Shown: piece after piece, positions 14,132 through 21,009 of the stretch | Layout of the letters: every line of letters begins with the position of its first letter | Numbering within the stretch: the stretch's first letter is position 1 | NCBI GenBank assembly: GCA_049325415.1 | Contig: JBMOLL010000141.1 | Coordinates: forward strand, 1-27,198 | Source of the DNA: JBMOLL01 sp049325415 | Lineage (GTDB): Bacteria > Bacteroidota > Bacteroidia > Bacteroidales > GCA-2748055 | Length of the DNA: 27,198 nt | Direction: 5' to 3' | Program-made: the position numbers and the translations under genes | Notes under the pieces: generated by a model | Told to the model about the DNA's origin: nothing | What the model saw: the letters and a program-made list of their open reading frames with translations, nothing else | Database searches by the model: none

Positions 14132-15418
14132 CTATAATTCCCACGACCCATCGTTCAGGTTAATTCTCAGTCTGTTGTCGGTCGGCTCGATGTCGGTGTA
14201 CAGTCCTTTGACCAGGCTTTTACGGAAACTGATGATAAAACGCCCGAGCAGGTTCACGCCATGCAGATCAAGAGGCTTATCGGTACCCGGTTCATCCCCG
14301 GCATAATGCGTGCAGAAGGCGAGGGCAACCTGCGACGATAATTTGGCAGCGTCCTGCGGACGAAGGTGCATCCCGATCAGGGTTTTTTCAGCAATCCCGG
14401 CTATCCCGTTAAGGACATATTCTCTTGCAAAATTCTGGAAATCATTAGGATGCGAAGGTATTGAGCCGATAAACGCCGATCGTACCGTCATCACGTTTTC
14501 CTTCATGGTAATGGTCCTGACCGGACAGGGGTAGGTTACCAGGGAACCTGTTTCCACGTCGACAAGGAAATTTTGTTTGTCAAAACGATTCATGGCAATG
14601 TCCTGGGCATGGTAATGACCCGTAAACACGACCCTTACGCCATTCTCAGCCAGCATCCGGCCGATGGCCGGATAATCGTCGACAAGGTACTCGCCGTAGT
14701 TTTTTTCCTGGCCCCTGTAATGTTCCACCACTCCGTGGTGCATCATCACGATCACCTCTTTATTCTGTTCGCGGGCAAGTGCCAGTATTTTCTTTACCCA
14801 GTTCAGGGTTTCAGGGCCAAATTTGCCGTCGGTTATGGGATGCCCGTGTTCGGCATTCTCTCTGTAACGACAGGCATCCAGCGCGAGAAGCCATAGGCCG
14901 GGTGCAGCTTCGGCCAGGTAACTGAGCGAAGAAGGATCCCTTTCAAGTGCCTCGCCATAGCCGAAGTCCTTATAGATGGACGAAAAGTCATCGGGTGAGA
15001 TATTGGCCACCCTGATGGCTGAGTCGCCCCGGTACGACATGGCTTCACCATTGAGCACATCGTGATTGCCAGGCACCACGAACACCCTGCGTCCCGTTTC
15101 CTCCATCTCTTTCAGATACTCTGCCATCCGGCTATGTGAGACCCGTGTGCCATCCTTGGTCAGATCTCCGGGGATCAGTACGAAGGACGCATCGGAGGCG
15201 GAGACGAGTGCGATGGCTTCGCGAATCAGTTCATCACTCTCGCGCAGCAGTTTCCGGTCGTCGTTCAGATAGTTCTCAAAGGCACTGCCGGTGGTGCCCA
15301 GGGACGGATCGTAATAATGCGGGTCACTGAATACCATAAAGGTGGCGGCTTTTTCCTGCGACCAGGCGGGCAGGGTCAGCAGGAAGGCGAGGAACAGAAA
15401 GGCACTTGTCTTTTTCAT
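14132..15418 (-). CDS. Secreted calcineurin-like metallophosphoesterase
   Basis: A 428-residue protein with a signal peptide (about 1-20, AWSQ at the cleavage region) and a full calcineurin-like metal site: Asp32-x-His34, Asp85 (GDLTKDG), Asn118-His119 (GNHD), His227 (MMHHG), and His268-x-His270 (TGHYH). The enzyme would hydrolyse a phosphoester outside the cytoplasm; substrate and specificity (nucleotide, lipid or polyphosphate) cannot be told. A C-terminal region of about 120 residues beyond the catalytic core is unassigned. ATG 15418 was chosen because the signal peptide starts there; the frame reaches further up to 15454. It starts 38 bases after the DUF4139 gene's stop and is probably co-transcribed with it. 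Confidence 0.9.
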   Translation of the reverse strand: MKKTSAFLFLAFLLTLPAWSQEKAATFMVFSDPHYYDPSLGTTGSAFENYLNDDRKLLRESDELIREAIALVSASDASFVLIPGDLTKDGTRVSHSRMAEYLKEMEETGRRVFVVPGNHDVLNGEAMSYRGDSAIRVANISPDDFSSIYKDFGYGEALERDPSSLSYLAEAAPGLWLLALDACRYRENAEHGHPITDGKFGPETLNWVKKILALAREQNKEVIVMMHHGVVEHYRGQEKNYGEYLVDDYPAIGRMLAENGVRVVFTGHYHAQDIAMNRFDKQNFLVDVETGSLVTYPCPVRTITMKENVMTVRSAFIGSIPSHPNDFQNFAREYVLNGIAGIAEKTLIGMHLRPQDAAKLSSQVALAFCTHYAGDEPGTDKPLDLHGVNLLGRFIISFRKSLVKGLYTDIEPTDNRLRINLNDGSWEL

Positions 15419-15456
15419 AACTTCAGTTTTCGTTGTTTGGGCCCGAACCGGCAATT

Positions 15457-17253
15457 TTACTCCAGATCAAGGGTTTTATCCTTAGGATATTTCACTTCAA
15501 AGCTCAGCAGGATCTCTTTTGTTGCTCCAGGAGCCAGGGGGATTTTCCAGCTTACCTTTCCGGTTTCAGCTTCCAGGATCCCGCCGGAAAGTTCCAGTGC
15601 TTTGACCTCTATTTCCTTCATGGTACTGAGCGGTATCTGGTCGTTCAGGATAAGTTCAACCGCATAGGGCTTGTTGTTCTGTAGTTTGATCTTCCAGGTC
15701 CTGGTTACTTTTACATTGGTGCCGATGACCTGCGGCGCCGTGAAATCCAGCACTTTCTCGCGTGATACACTTATTCCGTTGTCCACACCGAAGGACAGGC
15801 TGATGGTATCGTTAAACTGGTCGGTGCTGAGGAAGGACTTGCCTGCAAAGGTTTTTTCCAGGTAGAGGTTCACTTCTCCGTTCATCAGGTTGGCCTCGAA
15901 CCAGTTATTGATCTTCCCGACCAGGTAGACATGGGCCGATGTTTTCGGAATGGCTTTGTATTCGTAGCTGGCCGGGACCTCAGCCTCCCTGAAGCGAATA
16001 ACCTGTTCCTCATTTCCAGAGCTCAGGGTCTGGCGGGCTGCAATCTGGAATTCGGTAAAGGTGGTTCCCCGGCTGACAACGGTAAGCGGACCGGAAGAAC
16101 CTTTTTTCTTTTTGGTACTGACCACCACTGCACCGTTGGTCGCCCGTGATCCATAAATGGAAGTGGCAGAGGCATCTTTCAGCACGTCGATGGAAGCAAT
16201 ATCGTCGGGATTGATGGAGGAAATATCATCCACAGGTACGCCGTCGACTATGTACATGGGTGCCGCTTCCTTGCTGAGGGTGCTCGTCCCGCGGATAACA
16301 ACGGAGGGTGCCGGAGCATCGTACATCATTTCTTCGTCGGCTTCGGCTTCGGCTTTCATCAGGGTGTTTCCTGTTGACATCACATAGGGATTGAAATACC
16401 TCAGGTACCAGGGCGACAGTTCGATCAGGTTCCCTGAAACACCGGTCTGGGCATTGGTAAGTGTAAGCTCCACATTTTTCCAGTCGACGCCGGTATTCTG
16501 ACTGATGTTGGCCTTGAACGATACCTGCATCGGTTCGCCGGTCCGCTCCACGCGGATATCGTAGGACGGATACCAGGAGGCGTTATCAACCAGGTAGTTG
16601 AGAACGAAGGGGACTTTGGCCGCCTGAGAGACACTCACGGATACAAGGATCTCACCCGAGGGAATGGTGTTCTGAGCCTGCAGAAGGATCAACTGGTTGT
16701 TTAAAGATGTTTGTTGTTTCTGGAGTTCGGCTAAATTCCGGCGGCATTTCAGGGTTTCCATGGCAAGACTTTCGATGCTTTTGCCGTAAAAATCACTGAT
16801 CAGTTTCAGATCGTCGGGGCTTACCGCATCATTCTTGCCGCTGATCACCATGTTGTTCTTCAGGAAGGTTTCCTTTTCCCTGAGTATACTCATACGGGTG
16901 TTTTCATCTTCAATTAGGAGGCTGTTTTTTTCAAGCTCCTTTTTAATCCCCTCGATCTCCTCCTTACGCTTCAGTTCACTGAGGTAGTTCAACTGATAAT
17001 TCACATTCAGGATGGTCGCGTTCTTCTCCCCCGTAACCCGGATACTTTCCTTGCGGATATAGGGAGAAAGATTGGTAAAGCGCAGGATATACTCTCCTTT
17101 TTCAAGAGAGACCTCCGCGCTCCGGGTGATGTCTGCTCCCTGGAAATAAAGGGTTACCGAACGGATCTCCGACACAATTTCTTTTTCCGTTGCCGCTGAC
17201 AGTGAGGACGAAAGGAGCAGCAACGTTGTTATAATGTACAGTGTGTTTTTCAT
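15457..17253 (-). CDS. DUF4139/MuiA-like protein with an inserted SusC-plug-like segment
   Basis: A 598-residue secreted or periplasmic protein with signal peptide (about 1-21). The N-terminal domain (SVTLYFQGADITRSAEVSLEKG and on) and the C-terminal beta domain (DNASWYPSYDIRV, then FTAPQVIGTNVKVTRTWKI) are those of the DUF4140/DUF4139 proteins known as the mucoidy inhibitor A family; a coiled coil (about 91-195) lies between. The central loop of DUF4139 holds about 70 residues (316-386) that match the plug of SusC-type TonB-dependent transporters: MYIVDGVPVDDISSINPDDI, IDVLKDASATSIYGSRATNG, VVVSTKKKKG. There is no beta barrel, so it is not a transporter. ATG 17253 is set by the signal peptide. 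Molecular function is unknown; the plug-like part may be a binding module. Confidence 0.85.
   Translation of the reverse strand: MKNTLYIITTLLLLSSSLSAATEKEIVSEIRSVTLYFQGADITRSAEVSLEKGEYILRFTNLSPYIRKESIRVTGEKNATILNVNYQLNYLSELKRKEEIEGIKKELEKNSLLIEDENTRMSILREKETFLKNNMVISGKNDAVSPDDLKLISDFYGKSIESLAMETLKCRRNLAELQKQQTSLNNQLILLQAQNTIPSGEILVSVSVSQAAKVPFVLNYLVDNASWYPSYDIRVERTGEPMQVSFKANISQNTGVDWKNVELTLTNAQTGVSGNLIELSPWYLRYFNPYVMSTGNTLMKAEAEADEEMMYDAPAPSVVIRGTSTLSKEAAPMYIVDGVPVDDISSINPDDIASIDVLKDASATSIYGSRATNGAVVVSTKKKKGSSGPLTVVSRGTTFTEFQIAARQTLSSGNEEQVIRFREAEVPASYEYKAIPKTSAHVYLVGKINNWFEANLMNGEVNLYLEKTFAGKSFLSTDQFNDTISLSFGVDNGISVSREKVLDFTAPQVIGTNVKVTRTWKIKLQNNKPYAVELILNDQIPLSTMKEIEVKALELSGGILEAETGKVSWKIPLAPGATKEILLSFEVKYPKDKTLDLE
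16096..16308 (-). other. SusC/TonB-plug-like segment inside the DUF4139 protein
   Basis: Residues 316-386 of the DUF4139 protein carry the order of motifs seen in SusC plugs: VIRG, MYIVDGVPV, NPDDIASIDVLKDASAT, IYGSRATNG, VVVSTKKKKG. In transporters this segment closes the barrel; here the flanking sequence is DUF4139 on both sides. Confidence 0.8.
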
Positions 17254-17284
17254 ATCAGGTAGGTTTAAACTGGAATCCAATTTA

Positions 17285-17292
17285 CAAATATT
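17285..17292 (-). promoter_or_regulatory. Possible -7 box of the DUF4139 gene
   Basis: The minus strand reads AATATTTG, seven of eight matches to TAnnTTTG, 31 bases before the start codon, within the same ATATTTGTAAA string found before the GT-C gene. Confidence 0.3.
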
Positions 17293-17306
17293 GGGCTGAA
17301 AGGGTG

Positions 17307-18401
17307 TTAATCGTGTATAAAATTGTTGTTATCCGTAAAGTTTCTGCTTGCCCTGTAGCGTCTCCAGAACCGGAAATGGGTCAGGGAAGTGAAGGTGAAC
17401 AGTCGTTCGGTCAATGGCAGGCCCATCAAAAGGTGTAACAGGTGGTAGGCAAGCAGGAGGAAAGGAATAGCCAGGGCAGAGCCCACTGTGAACCGCACGG
17501 TTCCGTTATCCATTACCGCGCGGAAAGTTTCGTTTCCGATCCTGTCGGTGGTAAAAAAGTAAAGCCATTCCATGCCCACGGTAAAGACCAGGTAAAGGGA
17601 AGCGGCCAGGAAGCCATGGGGTGTTTCGATGGCGCGTTCGGGGCAGTGATTCATGCAGCGCATGCAGCTTTCACATTTCAGGGTCCAGTACGGACGTCCG
17701 CGTACCGTTCTGATCGCACCGACCGGGCAGTTTTTTATGCAGATCCCGCAGTTATTGCAGTCGCGGGAAGCGATATAGGTTTTTGCAAGGAAAAACCTGC
17801 CGATAAAATAGTAGGCGATGGAAACGGGGGCGATGAGCAGATCCTGGACCATATCGTACAGTGCACGGAAATCCTTCCTGCCGGTAATCATCCGGTCGAT
17901 AAAGCGGATACTGATCCGGTAGCACTTGGCGGTCATGGAAGCGACCACCTTTTTACGGTAACCGGGATGCAGGGAGATCCAGTTCGAAGGCAGGTCGATG
18001 GGCCTCATCCCCCTAACGCGGTAGTTCTTCAGTCGCAGGAAGAGAGCCGCCCAGATTTGTCCGATGCCGGTCAGCCCGGGAAGAAAGATTTTCCAAAGTT
18101 TCGATCCGGCCCTGGTGTTGACAATCCAGACCGGGTTACGGTTCCCGCGGGGGAAGTGCCTGAAAAACTTCAGTACTACCGGAGGAAGGTTAAAGCCATG
18201 GGTGGGGGAACAGAACCCGATCATGGTTCCATCGGGCGGGACCGCGATGGAATAGCGGTCGATGGTAGCCAGATCCACCACCGAAACCTCCCAGCCCTTC
18301 CCGGAAGCAAAGTCACTGCACCACCGTGCTACGTTACGGGCATTCCCGGTGCCGGAGAAATAGTAGATCAGCAGTTTATTGGCCCTGATTTCTGTTTGCA
18401 T
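17307..18401 (-). CDS. Flavodoxin-2x[4Fe-4S] membrane-associated protein (EFR1-like)
   Basis: A 364-residue protein in three parts. The flavodoxin-like N-terminus (about 8-180) has the FMN phosphate loop YYFSGTGN and SPTHGF. Two 4Fe-4S motifs follow: Cys215/218/221/225 (CNNCGICIKNCPVGAI) and Cys243/246/249/253 (CESCMRCMNHCPERAI). The C-terminal part has two hydrophobic segments (about 264-283 and 305-327). This is the EFR1-type ferrodoxin layout with added membrane anchoring, so it likely moves electrons between a flavin and Fe-S partners at the inner membrane. ATG 18401 was chosen since it directly precedes the flavodoxin strand and has GAAGGAAA upstream; the frame is open to 18659, but that extension has no domain character. 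The partner is unknown. It lies 53 bases before the DUF4139 gene. Confidence 0.85.
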   Translation of the reverse strand: MQTEIRANKLLIYYFSGTGNARNVARWCSDFASGKGWEVSVVDLATIDRYSIAVPPDGTMIGFCSPTHGFNLPPVVLKFFRHFPRGNRNPVWIVNTRAGSKLWKIFLPGLTGIGQIWAALFLRLKNYRVRGMRPIDLPSNWISLHPGYRKKVVASMTAKCYRISIRFIDRMITGRKDFRALYDMVQDLLIAPVSIAYYFIGRFFLAKTYIASRDCNNCGICIKNCPVGAIRTVRGRPYWTLKCESCMRCMNHCPERAIETPHGFLAASLYLVFTVGMEWLYFFTTDRIGNETFRAVMDNGTVRFTVGSALAIPFLLLAYHLLHLLMGLPLTERLFTFTSLTHFRFWRRYRASRNFTDNNNFIHD

Positions 18402-18531
18402 GGCGCAGTTTCCTTCACCCGAAGATAGTGAAAAACAAGGCAGAAAGATCAGCCATGGCCACTGACCTAAGAAATACTCCGGGAGGGTGTGACTTTTCCC
18501 TGTCCTGACGTCTAAATGATAAAACCTTTCC

Positions 18532-18855
18532 ATGAACAGGCTTCTGATGCTGATGCTACTTTTGCTGCTGACCGTTCCGGCTCTGCAACTGGCTGCATTG
18601 AACCCTCCTGTGGAAAAAGGTTTTCCGGACCAGCGTGAGGAATTGTTTTCCCTGGACACCTATCAGGGAGCCGCGGCCCGTGAACATGAACATACAATAA
18701 CCAGGGTTCCTGTAAGCACCGGGAAGATATGGTACCCATTCCGTTCGCCGCATCTGGAAACGGGTTGTATGGAGCACAGTCACCGGCAGTGGATCTGGTT
18801 TATTTCCCCGGTCCTCAGACGCTTTTTGCCTGTCCCCGCCATTCATTCTCCCTGA
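18532..18855 (+). CDS. Possible small secreted protein (doubtful)
   Basis: This 107-codon frame lies in the 508-base stretch 18402-18909, which has no other clear gene. It begins with a strongly hydrophobic, signal-peptide-like run (MNRLLMLMLLLLLTVPALQL), followed by a polar part with no motif I recognise. Third-position base use is GC-leaning like the neighbours, but there is no ribosome-binding site or convincing promoter, and the opposite strand is also open here. It may be real, or chance. Confidence 0.3.
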   Translation: MNRLLMLMLLLLLTVPALQLAALNPPVEKGFPDQREELFSLDTYQGAAAREHEHTITRVPVSTGKIWYPFRSPHLETGCMEHSHRQWIWFISPVLRRFLPVPAIHSP

Positions 18856-18909
18856 ACACCTGCCTGTATTCGCAAAATCAACAACAGGTAGAATTCTAAA
18901 TTTATTAAG

Positions 18910-19011
18910 ATGGGAAATGAAAGTATAAACCCTGTAGCCAAGGGGAATCAAATTGCTATTATCGTCTCACTGGTGATTATAGCGGCTTTAGTTATCTGGC
19001 TTCTGATCTGA
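18910..19011 (+). CDS. 33-residue single-pass membrane protein
   Basis: The frame encodes MGNESINPVAKGNQ followed by a clean hydrophobic helix (IAIIVSLVIIAALVIWLLI, about residues 15-33) that ends exactly at the stop codon. The short polar N-terminus and terminal helix are typical of bacterial membrane microproteins. A good terminator follows 53 bases after the stop and does not serve any other plus-strand gene, which supports a dedicated transcript. TAAATTTA ten bases before the ATG is close to a -7 box but too near the start to be certain. I do not recognise a family; a role as a small partner of a membrane complex would be a guess. Confidence 0.6.
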   Translation: MGNESINPVAKGNQIAIIVSLVIIAALVIWLLI

Positions 19012-19047
19012 GCCGGTAAATCAAATGACATATAATAATCAGACCTC

Positions 19048-19140
19048 AGGTACCGGGACATCCGCCGGAAGCAATGTATTGCTTCGCCGGGTTTTTCCAG
19101 GATAAATAATAAGGGTAAAACAGAGGGTAACCCGGTACCT
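19048..19140. repeat. 10-bp inverted repeat enclosing the terminator before the ion transporter
   Basis: AGGTACCGGG (19048-19057) and CCCGGTACCT (19131-19140) are perfect inverse complements. Between them lies the hairpin at 19065-19096, and the second arm ends 22 bases before the transporter start. Pairing of the arms would put the terminator into a larger fold in any read-through transcript. Confidence 0.5.
19065..19096 (+). terminator. Rho-independent terminator after the 33-residue gene
   Basis: CCGGAAGCAA (19065-19074) pairs with TTGCTT (19079-19084) and, past a two-base bulge, CCGG (19087-19090), around a TGTA tetraloop; G and five T residues follow. Confidence 0.7.
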
Positions 19141-19162
19141 TTAATTGTAATTTTTTAATTCC

Positions 19163-20449
19163 ATGAGTATGAAAAAGAAAATTCCAGGATGGTTATTCCT
19201 GACGCTTATGCTGCTTTTCAGTTCCTCCGATCTGTTCGGAGCCGGGGGTGCTGTTCACAAGGTTCTGGGGATCGATGTGCTCTTCATCCTTTTTGTGGCG
19301 ATCCTGATCGGCATAAGCATATTTCACCGGAAGGCCGTTTATATCTCCCTTACTGGTTTTATTGTAATATTGTTGTATAAAATATTTACAGACAATGGTT
19401 TCCATCCGGGAGAGCATTTTTTAGGAAGCACGGCATTTATTTCACAGGTCCTGCATCCTTCCATGCGCCAGGGAGAATGGCCGATCCTGCTCAACCTCTT
19501 CGGTTTGTTAACCGGTTTTGCCGTTCTGGCGCGGCTTTTTGAAGATTCCGGCATTCCCGACAAAATACCCGGGATACTTCCTGCCGACTGGAAGGGGCCT
19601 TTTTTTCTCCTGCTGATCATCTTTGTACTATCTTCTTTTCTCGACAATATTGCAGCAGCCCTGATTGGTGGAACTATTGCCTACCGGATATTCAGGGGAA
19701 AGGTGAGTATCGGGTACATTGCAGGTATCGTCGCGGCAAGTAATGCAGGAGGTGCTTTCAGTGTGGTCGGGGATACCACCACGACCATGATGTGGATCAG
19801 CGGGGTTGAACCCGGCAGGTTGATACATGCTTTTGTGGCCTCCGCGGTGGCCTTCCTGGTTTTTGCCTTTTTTGCCGCCAGGCAGCAGAATAATTTTCAG
19901 GGCATCATTCATGCTGAAAATGCGGAGGTGAAGATCGACTTTCTCCGTTTCGGCTGGGTGTTCGTCATCCTGGTATCGGCCATCCTCGCCAACATGTTTT
20001 TCGAGTTCCCGGCAGCAGGGGTCTGGCTGGCTATTGTTGCCGGCGCTGCCTTGATGAAGATCCCCTGGAAAGAAGCAGCGGGAAGTCTGAAAAGTACGGT
20101 CTTTCTGCTGGCGCTGGTCTCTTCAGCCTCATTGATGCCCCTTGAGGAATTGCCACCGGCTTCCTGGACCTCGGTCCTTTCGCTGGGATTTGTATCGGCG
20201 TTTTTCGACAATATCCCTCTCACGGCCATAAGTATTGCACAGGGCGGATACGACTGGGGCATGCTGGCCTATGCGGTTGGATTCGGCGGATCGATGGTAT
20301 GGTTCGGATCGTCGGCCGGTGTGGCCATAACAGGGAAATTCCATGAAGCGAGGAACATGATCCAGTGGATCAGGAACGGATGGTTTGTGATTCTTGCCTA
20401 TCTAGCCGGTTTCTTTGCCTACCATTTTATCATTGGCTGGCATCCCTGA
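19163..20449 (+). CDS. NhaD/ArsB-superfamily ion transporter (citrate transporter-like)
   Basis: A 428-residue membrane protein with about eleven to twelve helices and a cleavable-looking N-terminus. The two halves repeat a Phe-Asp-Asn motif in a helix break, SSFLDNIAAALIGGT (Asp161-Asn162) and SAFFDNIPLTAISIA (Asp349-Asn350), each followed by a Gly/Ser/Thr-rich re-entrant stretch (AASNAGGAFSVVGDTTTTMM and GFGGSMVWFGSSAGVAI). This is the signature of the ion-transporter superfamily that includes NhaD Na+/H+ antiporters and ArsB; many Bacteroidota members are labelled citrate transporter. Na+/H+ antiport is the likeliest role, but the substrate is not proven. ATG 19163 is used; ATG 19169 is equally possible. 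It converges with the four-helix protein; the 50-base gap holds a GGCAGGG/CCCTGCC repeat (20459-20465, 20505-20511) but no clear terminator. Confidence 0.85.
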   Translation: MSMKKKIPGWLFLTLMLLFSSSDLFGAGGAVHKVLGIDVLFILFVAILIGISIFHRKAVYISLTGFIVILLYKIFTDNGFHPGEHFLGSTAFISQVLHPSMRQGEWPILLNLFGLLTGFAVLARLFEDSGIPDKIPGILPADWKGPFFLLLIIFVLSSFLDNIAAALIGGTIAYRIFRGKVSIGYIAGIVAASNAGGAFSVVGDTTTTMMWISGVEPGRLIHAFVASAVAFLVFAFFAARQQNNFQGIIHAENAEVKIDFLRFGWVFVILVSAILANMFFEFPAAGVWLAIVAGAALMKIPWKEAAGSLKSTVFLLALVSSASLMPLEELPPASWTSVLSLGFVSAFFDNIPLTAISIAQGGYDWGMLAYAVGFGGSMVWFGSSAGVAITGKFHEARNMIQWIRNGWFVILAYLAGFFAYHFIIGWHP

Positions 20450-20499
20450 TAACCATGAGGCAGGGCGGGGTTCTGCAAAGTGCTTAAAGCACGGTCATG

Positions 20500-20976
20500 C
20501 TAATCCCTGCCCAGCCCTCCTCTTACCTGCCTCAGCTCTGAATCGGTCAGGGAAAGCAGATTCCCGATACGCGACGGTGAGGGAAAGTTCAGGATCATCA
20601 ATACGAGCATCAGCCCGGCTATGACCAGGGCAATGCTGTCGCCGGTCATAAAAACGACAAGCACAGCAAAAATGGCAGATGCTTCGATGGAAGCCAGCCT
20701 GAGGATCAGGGCTGCGCTAAAGGCTCCGATCTTATCCGTGGCAGAAAGCCTGGCATCAATGGCCGAGATCTTTTTCCCGGAAATGAAGTATCCGGCAGCT
20801 GGTGAGAGCAGGGCGAAAAAGGCCAGAACGGCCACCAGGATATTTGGATCGCCGGATACCGGTTTTAGATCTTCCTGCCCCAGGTAAATTAAAAAGAGTC
20901 CGAGAAAAAGCGTCGAAGCAAAAATGGCTGACCAGATCAGCTGGAGAGCCTGGATGGTATACTTTGACTTATCCAT
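20500..20976 (-). CDS. Four-helix membrane protein of unknown function
   Basis: A 158-residue protein with four hydrophobic segments (about 10-32, 46-67, 85-109 and 113-131) and charged ends. The third and fourth helices read ILRLASIEASAIFAVLVVFMTGDSIALVIAGLMLVLMI, followed by a PSPSRI turn and a short helix. I recall small four-helix Bacteroidota proteins with this pattern (RLA.EG/SA near helix 3, TGN/TGD between helices 3 and 4, RPS/SPS after helix 4), all without a function. It starts 33 bases after the STN-protein stop and could be the last gene of the sigma-FecR-STN run. The gap is AT-rich with a weak -7-like TATATTTT, so a separate promoter is possible. Confidence 0.75.
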   Translation of the reverse strand: MDKSKYTIQALQLIWSAIFASTLFLGLFLIYLGQEDLKPVSGDPNILVAVLAFFALLSPAAGYFISGKKISAIDARLSATDKIGAFSAALILRLASIEASAIFAVLVVFMTGDSIALVIAGLMLVLMILNFPSPSRIGNLLSLTDSELRQVRGGLGRD

Positions 20977-21009
20977 AGCGAGGTTTTTGCTATAAAAATA
21001 TAAAAAATC

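Noticed and set aside
16096..16308. Truncated SusC pseudogene inside the DUF4139 gene
   Set aside because: The reading frame runs unbroken from DUF4139 into the plug and back into DUF4139, so it is an in-frame domain insertion and not a broken gene.
17442..18428. Long plus-strand frame of 328 codons
   Set aside because: It is antisense to the flavodoxin/4Fe-4S gene, whose cysteine motifs and flavodoxin loop are clear; the plus-strand product is low-complexity Gly/Asp/His-rich with no domain.
18402..18659. 86-residue N-terminal extension of the flavodoxin/4Fe-4S protein
   Set aside because: The extension is low-complexity with no domain, and the flavodoxin fold starts right after ATG 18401.
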